Assembly (NCBI RefSeq): GCF_002304005.1
Contig: NZ_MRCQ01000011.1
Location: 114,824-178,823, forward strand
Direction: 5' to 3'
DNA length: 64,000 nucleotides
Origin: Flavobacterium sp. ACN6
GTDB taxonomy: Bacteria; Bacteroidota; Bacteroidia; Flavobacteriales; Flavobacteriaceae
This document shows, piece by piece, positions 1-7,806 of this stretch. Each line of letters opens with the position of its first letter. Positions within the stretch are counted from its first letter, which is position 1. The notes below the pieces were generated by a model. It was not told where the DNA came from, made no database searches, and saw only the letters and a program-made list of their open reading frames with translations. The translations under genes were made by a program, and so were the position numbers.

Positions 1-163
1 AGCTCTTATTACTCGCTAAATCCGAGAGTACAGCAACTGAATTATCTAATTTAACGTATGCCTCCATCATTGCTATAGCCTCATTTAATGCTTCTTTACG
101 CTTTTCAGGGCTGTCAATTGATTCAAAAGAAAATTTATCTTCCAGGTTCGAGATAGGATTCAT
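1..163 (-). CDS. N-terminal fragment of a probable regulator (truncated by window edge)
   Basis: An ATG at 163 opens 54 codons on the minus strand that run off the left edge without a stop. The visible peptide begins MNPISNLEDKFSF and continues with a helical stretch (EAIAMMEAYVKLD) and then NSVAVLSDLASNKS. This resembles the start of PAS-type sensor/LuxR regulators common in Flavobacteriia, but the diagnostic domains lie outside the window, so the family call is weak. The gene is divergent from the DUF1349 gene at 305. No clear TAnnTTTG box was found in the 141-bp gap. Confidence 0.45.
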   Translation of the reverse strand, partial: MNPISNLEDKFSFESIDSPEKRKEALNEAIAMMEAYVKLDNSVAVLSDLASNKS

Positions 164-304
164 AACTATAATTCGTTAGTTACTTACTAAGTTATAAGAA
201 AGGAGATTAGAGTGATTTTAAAAATGGTTATATTTAACTATTGCTGTAAAAAACTCAAATTACATTCTTTGTAAATTATTAATAAAATTCAAATTTAAGA
301 AATC

Positions 305-955
305 ATGAAGAGAATTCACTTAGTTTTAATATGTATATGCATTATGACTGTAAAAGGAAACGCTCAAAAACTAACTGCAATGAACTGGCTCAATGAACCA
401 GCTGACTGGGAAATAAAAGACAATAAACTTATTATGCAGGTTACGCCTCAATCTGATTATTGGAACAAAAGCCATTATGGATTTACTGTTTACGACGGAC
501 CTTTTCTCTATACAGAAAGAAGCGGTGAGTTTGAAGTTGTGGTAAAAATGAGCGGTGTTTATAAGACTAGATTTGACCAAGTGTGCCTTATGCTTCGAAT
601 TGATGAAAATAATTATGTAAAAACTGGCGTAGAATATGTAGATGGAGTTTACAATATTAGTACCGTTCATACTATCGATAAAAGTTCATGGAGTGTTATG
701 GGCTTAAAAGAAAAACCTAAAAATGTCTGGATGAAAGCCGTACGCCGACTAGACGCCTTGGAGATTTTTTATTCTATTGATGGAGTAAATTATACAATGA
801 CTAATACCGTGTATTTTCCTGAATTTAAAACAGTACAAGTGGGCATGATGGCAGCAAGTCCTGATGGAAAAGGATTTACGGCAACTTTTGAAGATTTTAA
901 AATTACACACCTTCCAGATCAAAGACGTTTGGAGTGGTTGAAAAATAATCAATAG
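305..955 (+). CDS. Secreted DUF1349 (concanavalin A-like) protein
   Basis: A 216-residue protein with an N-terminal signal peptide (about residues 1-21, ending GNAQ). The rest fits the DUF1349 family, a beta-sandwich related to concanavalin A-like lectin/glucanase folds: the pattern NWLNEPADWEI...TDYW near the start, a central FDQVCLMLRIDENNYVKTGVE segment and a late VGMMAASPDGKGF segment are all typical. No catalytic residues are established for the family; a carbohydrate-related role is only a guess from the fold. The gene stands alone and ends before a bidirectional terminator that it shares with the convergent hydrolase gene. Confidence 0.8.
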   Translation: MKRIHLVLICICIMTVKGNAQKLTAMNWLNEPADWEIKDNKLIMQVTPQSDYWNKSHYGFTVYDGPFLYTERSGEFEVVVKMSGVYKTRFDQVCLMLRIDENNYVKTGVEYVDGVYNISTVHTIDKSSWSVMGLKEKPKNVWMKAVRRLDALEIFYSIDGVNYTMTNTVYFPEFKTVQVGMMAASPDGKGFTATFEDFKITHLPDQRRLEWLKNNQ

Positions 956-1052
956 TTTTTTTGTAGAATTAGCCGTTGGGTGTAATGCAAAAAATTTAAT
1001 TAAATAAATGGAAACATTATAGTCAACTTTTTTAGAAGGGGACAAATTTTAA

Positions 1053-1086
1053 AAAACCTCCAAAATCAAATGAATTTGGAGGTTTT
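1053..1086. terminator. Bidirectional rho-independent terminator
   Basis: A stem of AAAACCTCCAAA pairing with TTTGGAGGTTTT around a short loop, with A and T tracts on the two flanks. It lies between two convergent genes (955 plus, 1113 minus) and can serve both. Confidence 0.75.
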
Positions 1087-1112
1087 AAAATTGTGGCAAT
1101 TACTATTCGATA

Positions 1113-2159
1113 TTATTTCAAATTATAATTAAAGAAACCTTCTAACTTATCGAAAGGAATAATATCTACTTTGTCATACAAATCAACGTGGACTGCATTT
1201 GGAATAATTATTAATTCTTTTGGTTCATTTGCTGCTTTAAAAATATCTTCACTAAAATATCTTGAATGCGCATTTTCTCCTGCGATTAAAAGCAATGGTC
1301 TTGGCGAAATTTCTTTTACATAAGTAAGTATTGGCATATTCATAAACGAGATTGGATTGGTTACCAGCCATGCTCCGTTTGAATTCACCGAATTAACGTG
1401 AAAACCACGCGGCGTTCTGTAATAATCAAAATATTCTTTTACAAATTGCGGTTCATCGCCTTTCAATGTTTCTGGTAAATTTCGGGGACTATCTGCCGGT
1501 TTTCCGGTTTCTGCATCTTTCCAGCGCTGCTCACCCAAGGTTTCCAATGTTTGGGCTCTTTGTTCTGGAGTTACAGAGTCATTGTAACCCTTTGACATTA
1601 CTCTGGTCATATCGTATAAACTTGTCGTGGCAACGGCTTTTACTCGTTTATCAACAGCGGTTGCGTTTAGGGCAAAACCTCCAAAACCACAGATCCCGAT
1701 GATCCCAATTTTATTTCTATCTACCTTTTTTTGTAATCCTAAAAAATCAACTGCCGCGCTAAAATCTTCGGTATTAATTTCTGGAGATGCTAGATTTCGT
1801 GGTTCGCCTCCGCTTTCTCCCGTATAAGACGGATCAAAAGCTAAAGCTAGAAAACCACGTTCTGCCATTTGACTGGCATATAATCCAGATGATTGTTGTT
1901 TTACAGCTCCAAAGGGTCCGCTGATTGCTAATGCAGGCAATTTTTCGTTTCCAGCATTTTTTGGAAGATATAAATCGCCGCTTAATGTAATGCCGTAACG
2001 GTTTTTAAAACTTACTTTTTGACGTAATACTTTATCACTTAATTGAAAAGTATAATGTTCTTTTGATGTATTCATTTTTTCTGAATTAGATTTTACTTTT
2101 TGTGCAAATGTTTGCCCTGTTATCAGCAATAATACTGCTATCGCAAATGCTTTTTTCAT
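1113..2159 (-). CDS. Secreted alpha/beta hydrolase, YcjY/dienelactone-hydrolase-like with Cys nucleophile
   Basis: 348 residues with a signal peptide (MKKAFAIAVLLLITGQTFAQ). The alpha/beta hydrolase core shows an oxyanion region SGPFGAVKQQ (about 80-89), a nucleophile elbow GICGFG at 155-160 with Cys157 in the usual serine position, and a catalytic-type His324 in NAVHVDLYD. Cysteine at the elbow is what dienelactone hydrolase and the YcjY group use. The substrate is unknown. It lies 9 bp downstream of the acetyltransferase gene at 2169 and is probably cotranscribed with it. Confidence 0.8.
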   Translation of the reverse strand: MKKAFAIAVLLLITGQTFAQKVKSNSEKMNTSKEHYTFQLSDKVLRQKVSFKNRYGITLSGDLYLPKNAGNEKLPALAISGPFGAVKQQSSGLYASQMAERGFLALAFDPSYTGESGGEPRNLASPEINTEDFSAAVDFLGLQKKVDRNKIGIIGICGFGGFALNATAVDKRVKAVATTSLYDMTRVMSKGYNDSVTPEQRAQTLETLGEQRWKDAETGKPADSPRNLPETLKGDEPQFVKEYFDYYRTPRGFHVNSVNSNGAWLVTNPISFMNMPILTYVKEISPRPLLLIAGENAHSRYFSEDIFKAANEPKELIIIPNAVHVDLYDKVDIIPFDKLEGFFNYNLK

Positions 2160-2168
2160 TTTATTAAA

Positions 2169-2759
2169 TTAAATTGTTTTTAAAAATTTGGCAGGAACTC
2201 CGCCTACAACTGTATTATCAGGAACGTTTTTAGAAACTACGGCTCCAGCTGCAACAACTGCATTTTCTCCAATTGTTACGCCTGGTAAAATGGTAGCGTT
2301 GGCACCAATCCACGCATTTTTTTTGATGAGGATGGGTTTACCAATCAGCCCTTTTCTTTCCTTAGGATTTAATGGATGACTTTCGGTAATAAGGCTTACT
2401 TTCGGACCAATTAAAACTTCGTCTTCAATTGTAATTCCACCCAATGCCAAAAAGGTACAGTCAAAATTGACGAATACATTTTTGCCTATAGAAATATGTT
2501 TTCCTGAATTGATATATATGGGAGTAAATACCGCAACATCCTGAACTTCTTTATTTAAAATCCTGCTCAGTATCTGCACAATATCTTCAGGATTTGAAGA
2601 ACTGTTCATCTGATTAAGTAATACTTTAACAGCGAATGCTTCCTCTCTCAATCTGCCCATTTGCGGATCGTTAGGAAGTATCGTTTCTCCAGCTAAAAGC
2701 CTGTCAAAAATATCTTTTTGAAATGGTGTAGAATCGGAAATAGGTTTTGTATCTGACAT
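2169..2759 (-). CDS. Sugar O-acetyltransferase (LacA/Maa type, left-handed beta-helix)
   Basis: 196 residues. The C-terminal half is built of hexapeptide repeats typical of left-handed beta-helix acetyl-CoA transferases (IGKNVFV, IEDEVLIGPKV, IKKNAWIGANATILPGVTIGENAVVAAGAVV). His128 in TESHPLNP matches the catalytic histidine of the maltose/galactoside acetyltransferase group. The N-terminal helical segment (DRLLAGETILPNDPQ) resembles the Mac domain. The expected reaction is acetyl transfer from acetyl-CoA to a sugar hydroxyl. It sits between an AraC regulator and a secreted hydrolase on the same strand, preceded by a promoter with a strong palindrome. Confidence 0.88.
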   Translation of the reverse strand: MSDTKPISDSTPFQKDIFDRLLAGETILPNDPQMGRLREEAFAVKVLLNQMNSSSNPEDIVQILSRILNKEVQDVAVFTPIYINSGKHISIGKNVFVNFDCTFLALGGITIEDEVLIGPKVSLITESHPLNPKERKGLIGKPILIKKNAWIGANATILPGVTIGENAVVAAGAVVSKNVPDNTVVGGVPAKFLKTI

Positions 2760-2784
2760 ATTATTTGAATTAAATAAGAAGATA

Positions 2785-2815
2785 CAAAGGTAAGACCGCC
2801 TTTAAGCAAGGCGGT
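2785..2815 (-). promoter_or_regulatory. Promoter -7 box with abutting perfect palindrome (candidate operator)
   Basis: On the minus strand TACCTTTG (2792 to 2785) matches the Bacteroidota -7 consensus TAnnTTTG, 26 bp before the acetyltransferase ATG. Immediately upstream is ACCGCCTT-N5-AAGGCGGT (2795-2815), a perfect 8+8 palindrome that is strikingly GC-rich here. It has no T-tract, so an operator in the promoter spacer is more likely than a terminator. Confidence 0.6.
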
Positions 2816-2844
2816 AACGATTATCAATCCAAAGATTAAGAAAT

Positions 2845-3723
2845 TCAAACTTCTGCTAAACGAAATGCTGTTGGATTGGTTCCTGTATTTTTTTTAAAGA
2901 AATTATTGAAGTAAGTTGGATAATCAAACCCAAGTGCATAACCAATTTCAGAAACACTCCAGTCGGTATGCAGCAAAAGTGCTTTTGCTTCTGTGATGAC
3001 ACGCTCGGTAATATGAGTCGTTGTCGATTTTCCCGTAACTTCTTTTATGGCTCGATTTAGGTAATTGACATGCACATTCAAGTGTTGTGCGTAATGTTGT
3101 GCTGTTTTTAATTGAAGCGGATTAGAAGTCGTTTCAATAGGAAATTGTCTTTCTAATAATTCCAAAAATACAGATGACAATCTAGAAGATGCATTTTTGT
3201 TTTGTTCGAAATTTTCAGAAGGTTCCATCTTTAAGGATTCATGTATAATAAGACTGATGTAATTGCGAATCAGCTCATCTTTAAAAACATAATCACTTTC
3301 CTGTTCCGAAATCATTTTATGAAAGATCGTATTAAGAAAAATTCTCTGCTCCTCTGTGATTTTTAACACGGGTGTTCCGCCAATTTTAAAAAAAGAAGAT
3401 TGCTGCAGACTTTCTGAACGTTCGGAGTTTTTAAAAAACTCTTCTGAAAACAAAATAGTATACCCAATATAAGTCGTAGAAATTGTTTCCCATGAATACG
3501 GAATGTGCGGATTTCCAAAAAACAGAATCGTACCTTCCTGTTCATAAGTTTTATCAGAATAATGAATTTTGCTTTTACCAGTAGTCAGGCAGATTTTATA
3601 AAACTCCTTTCTACTGTAGGTTCTGGTTTCCGCACCATCATCTTCTATTTGGAATGCTTTAAACCCTTGCAGTTTCAGCTCGTTATTAAACTTGGAAACT
3701 TCTCTTATTATCTTCTCTTTCAT
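2845..3723 (-). CDS. AraC-family transcriptional regulator
   Basis: 292 residues. The first 170 form a cupin-like sensing region and the last 100 are a two-HTH AraC DNA-binding domain: AQHLNVHVNYLNRAIKEVTG for the first HTH and VSEIGYALGFDYPTYFNNFFKK for the second, followed by the usual GTNPTAFR. It heads the 2169/1113 genes on the same strand and probably controls them. The -7 box TAACTTTG (3735 to 3728) with TTG 17 bp upstream ends only about 4 bp before the ATG at 3723, so the mRNA may be leaderless. Confidence 0.9.
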   Translation of the reverse strand: MKEKIIREVSKFNNELKLQGFKAFQIEDDGAETRTYSRKEFYKICLTTGKSKIHYSDKTYEQEGTILFFGNPHIPYSWETISTTYIGYTILFSEEFFKNSERSESLQQSSFFKIGGTPVLKITEEQRIFLNTIFHKMISEQESDYVFKDELIRNYISLIIHESLKMEPSENFEQNKNASSRLSSVFLELLERQFPIETTSNPLQLKTAQHYAQHLNVHVNYLNRAIKEVTGKSTTTHITERVITEAKALLLHTDWSVSEIGYALGFDYPTYFNNFFKKNTGTNPTAFRLAEV

Positions 3724-3727
3724 TTTA

Positions 3728-3755
3728 CAAAGTTAAGAAAATCAAACCTTATCAA
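3728..3755 (-). promoter_or_regulatory. Promoter of the AraC gene (TTG-N17-TAACTTTG)
   Basis: Reading the minus strand, TTG at 3755-3753, a 17-bp spacer and TAACTTTG at 3735-3728 match the Bacteroidota -33/-7 pattern. The box ends four bases before the start codon. Confidence 0.6.
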
Positions 3756-3822
3756 AATTTTCTATTTCAATTTTAATCAAATTATTTTATTCTCGTTCAC
3801 GCCATTTTATATTAGACAATCT

Positions 3823-3865
3823 AAAAAAGCTTTGAAACCAAAATTAGATTACAAAGCTTTTTTTT
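3823..3865 (-). terminator. Rho-independent terminator of the SnoaL-like gene
   Basis: An inverted repeat built on AAAGCTTTG/CAAAGCTTT with flanking A/T tracts just downstream of the stop at 3876. Because of the tracts on both sides it can also act in the opposite direction. Confidence 0.65.
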
Positions 3866-3875
3866 AAAATAAATA

Positions 3876-4313
3876 TTAAGAAACAGGTCTCGATTCGATA
3901 ATAAGGAAGTGAGCCACACGGTCTTTGATCAACCATTTTCCATTTTGAAACACATAACTATCATCGTATTTTACACTATAATCAGTCAAAATATCTTTTC
4001 CTTCAACATCTCTGATCATTTTGATTTGAGTAAAAGAAACTCCCGTAGCGGTTTCGCTGTCGATTTTTACCGTATGCTGCCCATTTAATGTAAAATAGGT
4101 TTTAACCAGAGAAGCATGATGGTTGAAATCTTTTTCCATACTTTCTCTTCCAGAAACATCGGCCACCAACGCACCGCCCATGTAGACTTTATATGTAACA
4201 TCTGGTGTGAAAAGGTTCATTACGTCAGCGATTTTTTTGTCATCACTTAAATAGGCATAATCGTCAATAAGGTTTCTTAAATCTTCTTTTGTTCTTAAAA
4301 TTTCTAGCGTCAT
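3876..4313 (-). CDS. Nuclear transport factor 2 / SnoaL-like small protein
   Basis: 145 residues matching the NTF2/SnoaL-like alpha+beta cone fold: a long N-terminal helical segment (TKEDLRNLIDDYAYLSDDKKIADVMNLFTPDVTYKVY), a middle SLVKTYFTLNGQHTVKID strand, and a terminal SYVFQNGKWLIKDRVAHFL strand pair. Such proteins include isomerases, dehydratases and ligand binders, so the substrate cannot be told. It is divergent from the HxlR regulator at 4440, which is the likely controller. A -7 box TAATTTTG lies on the minus strand at 4374-4367. Confidence 0.8.
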   Translation of the reverse strand: MTLEILRTKEDLRNLIDDYAYLSDDKKIADVMNLFTPDVTYKVYMGGALVADVSGRESMEKDFNHHASLVKTYFTLNGQHTVKIDSETATGVSFTQIKMIRDVEGKDILTDYSVKYDDSYVFQNGKWLIKDRVAHFLIIESRPVS

Positions 4314-4366
4314 AATTTTGTTGTTTAATTAAAATTGAAAAATTATTTTCTGTATTTATTACGAGT

Positions 4367-4425
4367 CAAAATTATATTATATTTGCTTACATTTTATTAG
4401 TAATTACCTAAAGGTTAGCAGGTAA
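4367..4425. promoter_or_regulatory. Divergent regulatory region: minus-strand -7 box and inverted repeat
   Basis: TAATTTTG on the minus strand (4374-4367) fits the -7 element for the SnoaL-like gene. Upstream of it is TTACCT-N10-AGGTAA (4404-4425), a perfect 6+6 inverted repeat lying close to the HxlR start codon. HxlR dimers bind inverted repeats of this size, so it is the obvious candidate operator; this is inference. Confidence 0.5.
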
Positions 4426-4439
4426 CAAACAGCATAGTT

Positions 4440-4850
4440 ATGAATGAAACACAAGAAAACCAAGTAGATAACAAAGCATTTACAGATGAATGTCATAAAG
4501 TTTTAATGGCAGTTTCAGATGCTTTATATGCGATTGGCGGTAAATGGAAACTAATGATTATAATTGCGATGGCAAGAGGAAATAAACGATTTACCGAAAT
4601 TCAAAGGCAGGTTACTGGAATCTCTGCACGAGTTCTTTCCAGCGAATTAAAAGAACTGGAAATGAATGGTTTTATCATCAAAAAAGTAGAAAATGGCTAT
4701 CCTGTAAGCATAGAGTACGAACTGCTTCCTTATAGTCATACCCTTGAAGAAGTTGTTGGAGCAATGACCAAATGGGGAATGCAGCATCGAGAAAAAATTA
4801 AGAGCGAATCGTCTTCTGGAAAATTAAAAAATGATAAAAAGTCAAAGTAG
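4440..4850 (+). CDS. HxlR-family winged-helix regulator with N-terminal Cys
   Basis: 136 residues. The HxlR signature is complete: DECHKVLMAVSDALYAIGGKWKLMII, then GNKRFTEIQRQVTGISARVLSSELKELEMNGFIIKKV as winged helix. Cys18 is at the position of the conserved N-terminal cysteine that thiol-sensing HxlR members (YodB, HypR) use, so it may sense electrophiles or redox stress. It is divergent from a SnoaL-like gene and followed by the remnant of a zinc alcohol dehydrogenase, a usual partner for such regulators. Confidence 0.9.
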   Translation: MNETQENQVDNKAFTDECHKVLMAVSDALYAIGGKWKLMIIIAMARGNKRFTEIQRQVTGISARVLSSELKELEMNGFIIKKVENGYPVSIEYELLPYSHTLEEVVGAMTKWGMQHREKIKSESSSGKLKNDKKSK

Positions 4851-4870
4851 ATTTCTGTAATAAAAACATT

Positions 4871-5068
4871 ACGAACGGACTGCCTTTTGGTGTTACAATG
4901 ACCAATCCATATTGGGGATCACGTACGGAACTTATGGAAGTTGTAGGACTAGCTAGACAGGAAAAAATCCATATTGAAATTGAAAAGTTTGAATTAGAGC
5001 AGGCTAACGAAGTTTAGGACAAAATGCACCAAGGAAAAATAAAAGGGCGTGCAGTACTGATTCCGTAA
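4871..5068 (+). pseudogene. C-terminal remnant of a zinc-dependent alcohol dehydrogenase
   Basis: No start codon or intact frame, but one frame reads FGVTMTNPYWGSRTELMEVV, then GLARQEKIHIEIEKFELEQ, then ANEV-stop-DKMHQGKIKGRAVLIP-stop. This is the characteristic tail of medium-chain NAD(P)-dependent alcohol dehydrogenases, where the segment normally reads ANEAYDKLHQGKIKGR. The tyrosine codon has become TAG at 5015-5017 and the natural stop is TAA at 5066-5068. The Rossmann and zinc-binding parts are absent, so the rest of the gene was deleted. The gene's terminator is still present at 5113. Confidence 0.85.
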
Positions 5069-5112
5069 TTTCAAAATTAAAATCATATCCAAATATTCAT
5101 TACTCGAATACT

Positions 5113-5152
5113 AAATGGCGTCAACTGAAAACACTTGGCGCCATTTTTTTAT
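5113..5152 (+). terminator. Rho-independent terminator after the dehydrogenase remnant
   Basis: AAATGGCG and CGCCATTT arms extended by CAA/TTG pair to about 12 bp, followed by a run of seven T on the plus strand. It also separates the convergent acyltransferase gene. Confidence 0.8.
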
Positions 5153-5167
5153 AAATAAGAATAAATA

Positions 5168-6322
5168 TTAAATGATTTTCTTTACTCCAGGAATTAGTAA
5201 AATAAGTGATCCAAGTACAAAACTGCCAACTACTATTAAAGGGGCCACAGCTAAAAGTTTTACGGCAGGATCAATAGTCCAGTTTCTTAACGCTACAGTG
5301 AATACAACAATTACCAACGGATGAAAAATGTAAACGGCAAAACTACAACGGGATGCATTAGCAAGTAATTTAGACGAATTGTTCCAGCTTCTTTTTGCTT
5401 TAATTAAGATCGTCATCAATATTGAAAGGCCAATCCACTGTTCCCAGATGGCATATAACAATGCTTCCCAATGAAAACCGCCAGAAAACCAAGACGAAGG
5501 AGGTTTAAGTGTAAATTTGATTATAATGAATACAGAGAAAAACAATAAAGAGACTAATGCTGATATTTTAAATTGTCTTCCCATTTTATCAGAAAACTGT
5601 TCAAACCAATTGTTTTTTGCCGCTATTAATCCAACAATAAATAAAGCTATGTATTGCGGAAAATGCCCCAGCTGAAAACCGACTGGATCAAGAACCCAGC
5701 CCACAGGAAATTGGATTCTGACCAAAAAACTTACAACGCCCAATGCTAAAATGAAAAAGAATATCGTTTTTGAATTTGGTGTTTTTAAAGAGTTGTTAAA
5801 ACTAACCTTAAAGATTTTTTTGACCGCAGCATATACCAAAACAAATAACAGCAATGCGGCAACAAACCAGGTAACGCCAAGATCAATCCAGCTGTCATAT
5901 AAACTTAGATAATGAAAATAGTTGATATGATGCCCTTTTGCAAAATAATAGACAATATACGAAATGAATGGGGAAAGAATAAACGAGTTAAAAAGTATTG
6001 GAACTCCTAATCTGAGAAGTCGATCTTTAATGAACTTAGAAGTTCCTTTTCGGGAATACGAAGAACCGGTAAAGTAAGCCGCCAGCATAAAGAAATATCC
6101 CATGAAAAAAGATTGATTAATACTTACAAACAATGTCATCGGAATTCGTGCTGCAATTATACTGGTTTGTTCCGTATAATACCATCCGTCAGAAGAACTG
6201 TAAGCAATAAAAGTGTGGTGAAGTACAACTAATATGGTCAATAGAACTTTAATATTGTCTATGTATAGTAACTTATTTGAAGAAGAAACATTGGTAGTTG
6301 CGGCAATAGCTGCTGTTGACAT
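5168..6322 (-). CDS. Membrane acyltransferase, acyltransferase-3 family
   Basis: About 384 residues from the ATG at 6322; a TTG 10 codons upstream is less likely. The protein begins with the family motif LLYIDNIKVLLTILVVLHHTFIAY, where the His in a membrane-embedded helix is conserved and probably catalytic, and has roughly ten hydrophobic segments. Family members (OafA, NolX-like, WecH) O-acetylate surface glycans or small secreted molecules. It lies downstream of a membrane LytTR regulator with direct repeats in the gap, a pairing frequently seen in Bacteroidota. The substrate is unknown. Confidence 0.85.
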   Translation of the reverse strand: MSTAAIAATTNVSSSNKLLYIDNIKVLLTILVVLHHTFIAYSSSDGWYYTEQTSIIAARIPMTLFVSINQSFFMGYFFMLAAYFTGSSYSRKGTSKFIKDRLLRLGVPILFNSFILSPFISYIVYYFAKGHHINYFHYLSLYDSWIDLGVTWFVAALLLFVLVYAAVKKIFKVSFNNSLKTPNSKTIFFFILALGVVSFLVRIQFPVGWVLDPVGFQLGHFPQYIALFIVGLIAAKNNWFEQFSDKMGRQFKISALVSLLFFSVFIIIKFTLKPPSSWFSGGFHWEALLYAIWEQWIGLSILMTILIKAKRSWNNSSKLLANASRCSFAVYIFHPLVIVVFTVALRNWTIDPAVKLLAVAPLIVVGSFVLGSLILLIPGVKKII

Positions 6323-6380
6323 AATAAATTGATTTAGCGTTATTGATGGCAAACATACAACAGGAAAATACAGCCACAGT

Positions 6381-6425
6381 AAGGCTTGTTACTGGCAACA
6401 AGCTTTTGTGACGAGCAACAAGCTT
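6381..6425. promoter_or_regulatory. Direct repeats between LytTR regulator and acyltransferase
   Basis: GCAACAAGCTT occurs at 6395-6405 and again exactly 20 bp later at 6415-6425; a partial inverted copy AAGGCTTGTT is at 6381-6390. LytTR domains bind two direct repeats about two helical turns apart, so this is a candidate target controlling the acyltransferase. The second copy overlaps the LytTR stop codon. Confidence 0.5.
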
Positions 6426-7329
6426 AAGCGATATATTTATTACGGAGCTCCTGATAATAGCTATTAAAACTATCAATTTGTTTTCTGGAAACGGGAATTT
6501 TTATACTGGTTTCATTAAAGGATAATAAGTAGCCTTGAGAATTTCCAGATACTTTTTCAACTTTAAACATATTGACTAAGTAGGTTCTATGACATCTAAA
6601 AAAGTGCGGATAATTGGTTACCTGAGTTTCAAATTGAGTTAAAGAAATTCTTTTTACTTCTGTAGAAATTTGGCGGCCGTCAAATTTAGTTAACTCGATA
6701 TAGTTACCATCTGCTTTTGCAAAAAGTAATTGATCTATATCTAAACTGAAGTCATCCTGCTTTACCTGTGTGCTGATAAAAAGATTAGGCTTAAAAATTG
6801 TTTTTTCTGGCTCAACTGCCAGCGGAATAAATTGAAGAAAAAATGGAGATCCTTTTTTTGCTTCAAAATAGAAACTAGATAATCTCAGAAAAAAATAGAA
6901 AAAAATACCCGCAACAAGACAATTTCTGATTTCTTCAAACAAATAATTCCAAGACCAGTTGTTGGGATTGTTATAGAGTAAATCCCGTATCAAGAAACTT
7001 CCTGTGCCAATTAACACTAATAGTACTCCTATCTGAATGTATTCTTGAAGTAAAGTCCATTTCGTTTGATTTTTCGTTTTTCTGAAATAATTCAATACAC
7101 CGAAATAAACAAATAAAATAAGTGCCGGAACTAAAGCATGAAAAAAGCAAATGAACAAATAATGCATCTTGAGTTCTGGATCGTAGACTCCAAATGGTTT
7201 AAACAATAACAGAAATATTAGAATGATAAAAAACACAATAACAGAGCTTTTGATAAGATTTTGAGACTGATATCGATCTGGATATGCAAGTTCCTTTCTT
7301 AAATGTTCTGTATTGATGTAAAATGTCAT
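6424..7329 (-). CDS. Membrane-anchored LytTR-family transcriptional regulator
   Basis: About 301 residues from the ATG at 7329, which has AAAAAGG four bases upstream; an alternative ATG at 7365 adds 12 residues. Four hydrophobic segments fill the first 170 residues. The C-terminal LytTR DNA-binding domain is clear: LLFAKADGNYIELTKFDGRQ, RISLTQFETQ, PHFFRCHRTYLVNMFKVEKV and SIKIPVSRKQID. There is no receiver domain, so it belongs to the one-component membrane LytTR group that senses a signal directly through its membrane part. It precedes the acyltransferase gene. Confidence 0.88.
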   Translation of the reverse strand: MTFYINTEHLRKELAYPDRYQSQNLIKSSVIVFFIILIFLLLFKPFGVYDPELKMHYLFICFFHALVPALILFVYFGVLNYFRKTKNQTKWTLLQEYIQIGVLLVLIGTGSFLIRDLLYNNPNNWSWNYLFEEIRNCLVAGIFFYFFLRLSSFYFEAKKGSPFFLQFIPLAVEPEKTIFKPNLFISTQVKQDDFSLDIDQLLFAKADGNYIELTKFDGRQISTEVKRISLTQFETQVTNYPHFFRCHRTYLVNMFKVEKVSGNSQGYLLSFNETSIKIPVSRKQIDSFNSYYQELRNKYIA

Positions 7330-7365
7330 ATGCCTTTTTGGGTTTAAAAATACAAAAAATAGCAT

Positions 7366-7806
7366 GGCTTGCTTTTTTTGTTGTAATAGAAAAAATCTCT
7401 TTCAATAAATTTTAGGTCATTTTTCTAATTTGAAAACAATAAAATATATTCCTCATGAAAGAAAAAAGCTAAAAAAGAAGATATTCTTCTATGTTTACAA
7501 TCTTTTTAATTAAAAGTCACTTACTTTTAGGTAACTACTTTAAGTTCTATTTCTTAAGAGATTTCAATTTTAAACTTTAGAATTAGACACTAGTGTTTTG
7601 GAAACAAAAAACCATAAAACCTGGTCTAAAATTATTCATTACTAACTATGAATAAACACTTTAACACTAAAAAATATATATTCTCTAACTTAGTTTTTTT
7701 ATTTAAAAGGTATGTCAAATTATAAAAAATGAACGTAACAAAATAACAAATTACGTTCATAAAAAGACATAATCGGGAAGCAGAAAATTGTTATTCAAAA
7801 AATCTT
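7366..7806. other. AT-rich intergenic stretch with one stem-loop
   Basis: About 440 bp without a credible gene. The only structure seen is a perfect 10-bp stem, ATGAACGTAA (7729-7738) pairing with TTACGTTCAT (7751-7760). It is followed by a T run only when read on the minus strand, although no minus-strand gene lies behind it. Confidence 0.5.

Noticed and set aside
3505..3867. Plus-strand 120-codon frame opposite the AraC gene
   Set aside because: It lies antisense to the conserved AraC coding sequence and over a terminator, with no recognisable domain.
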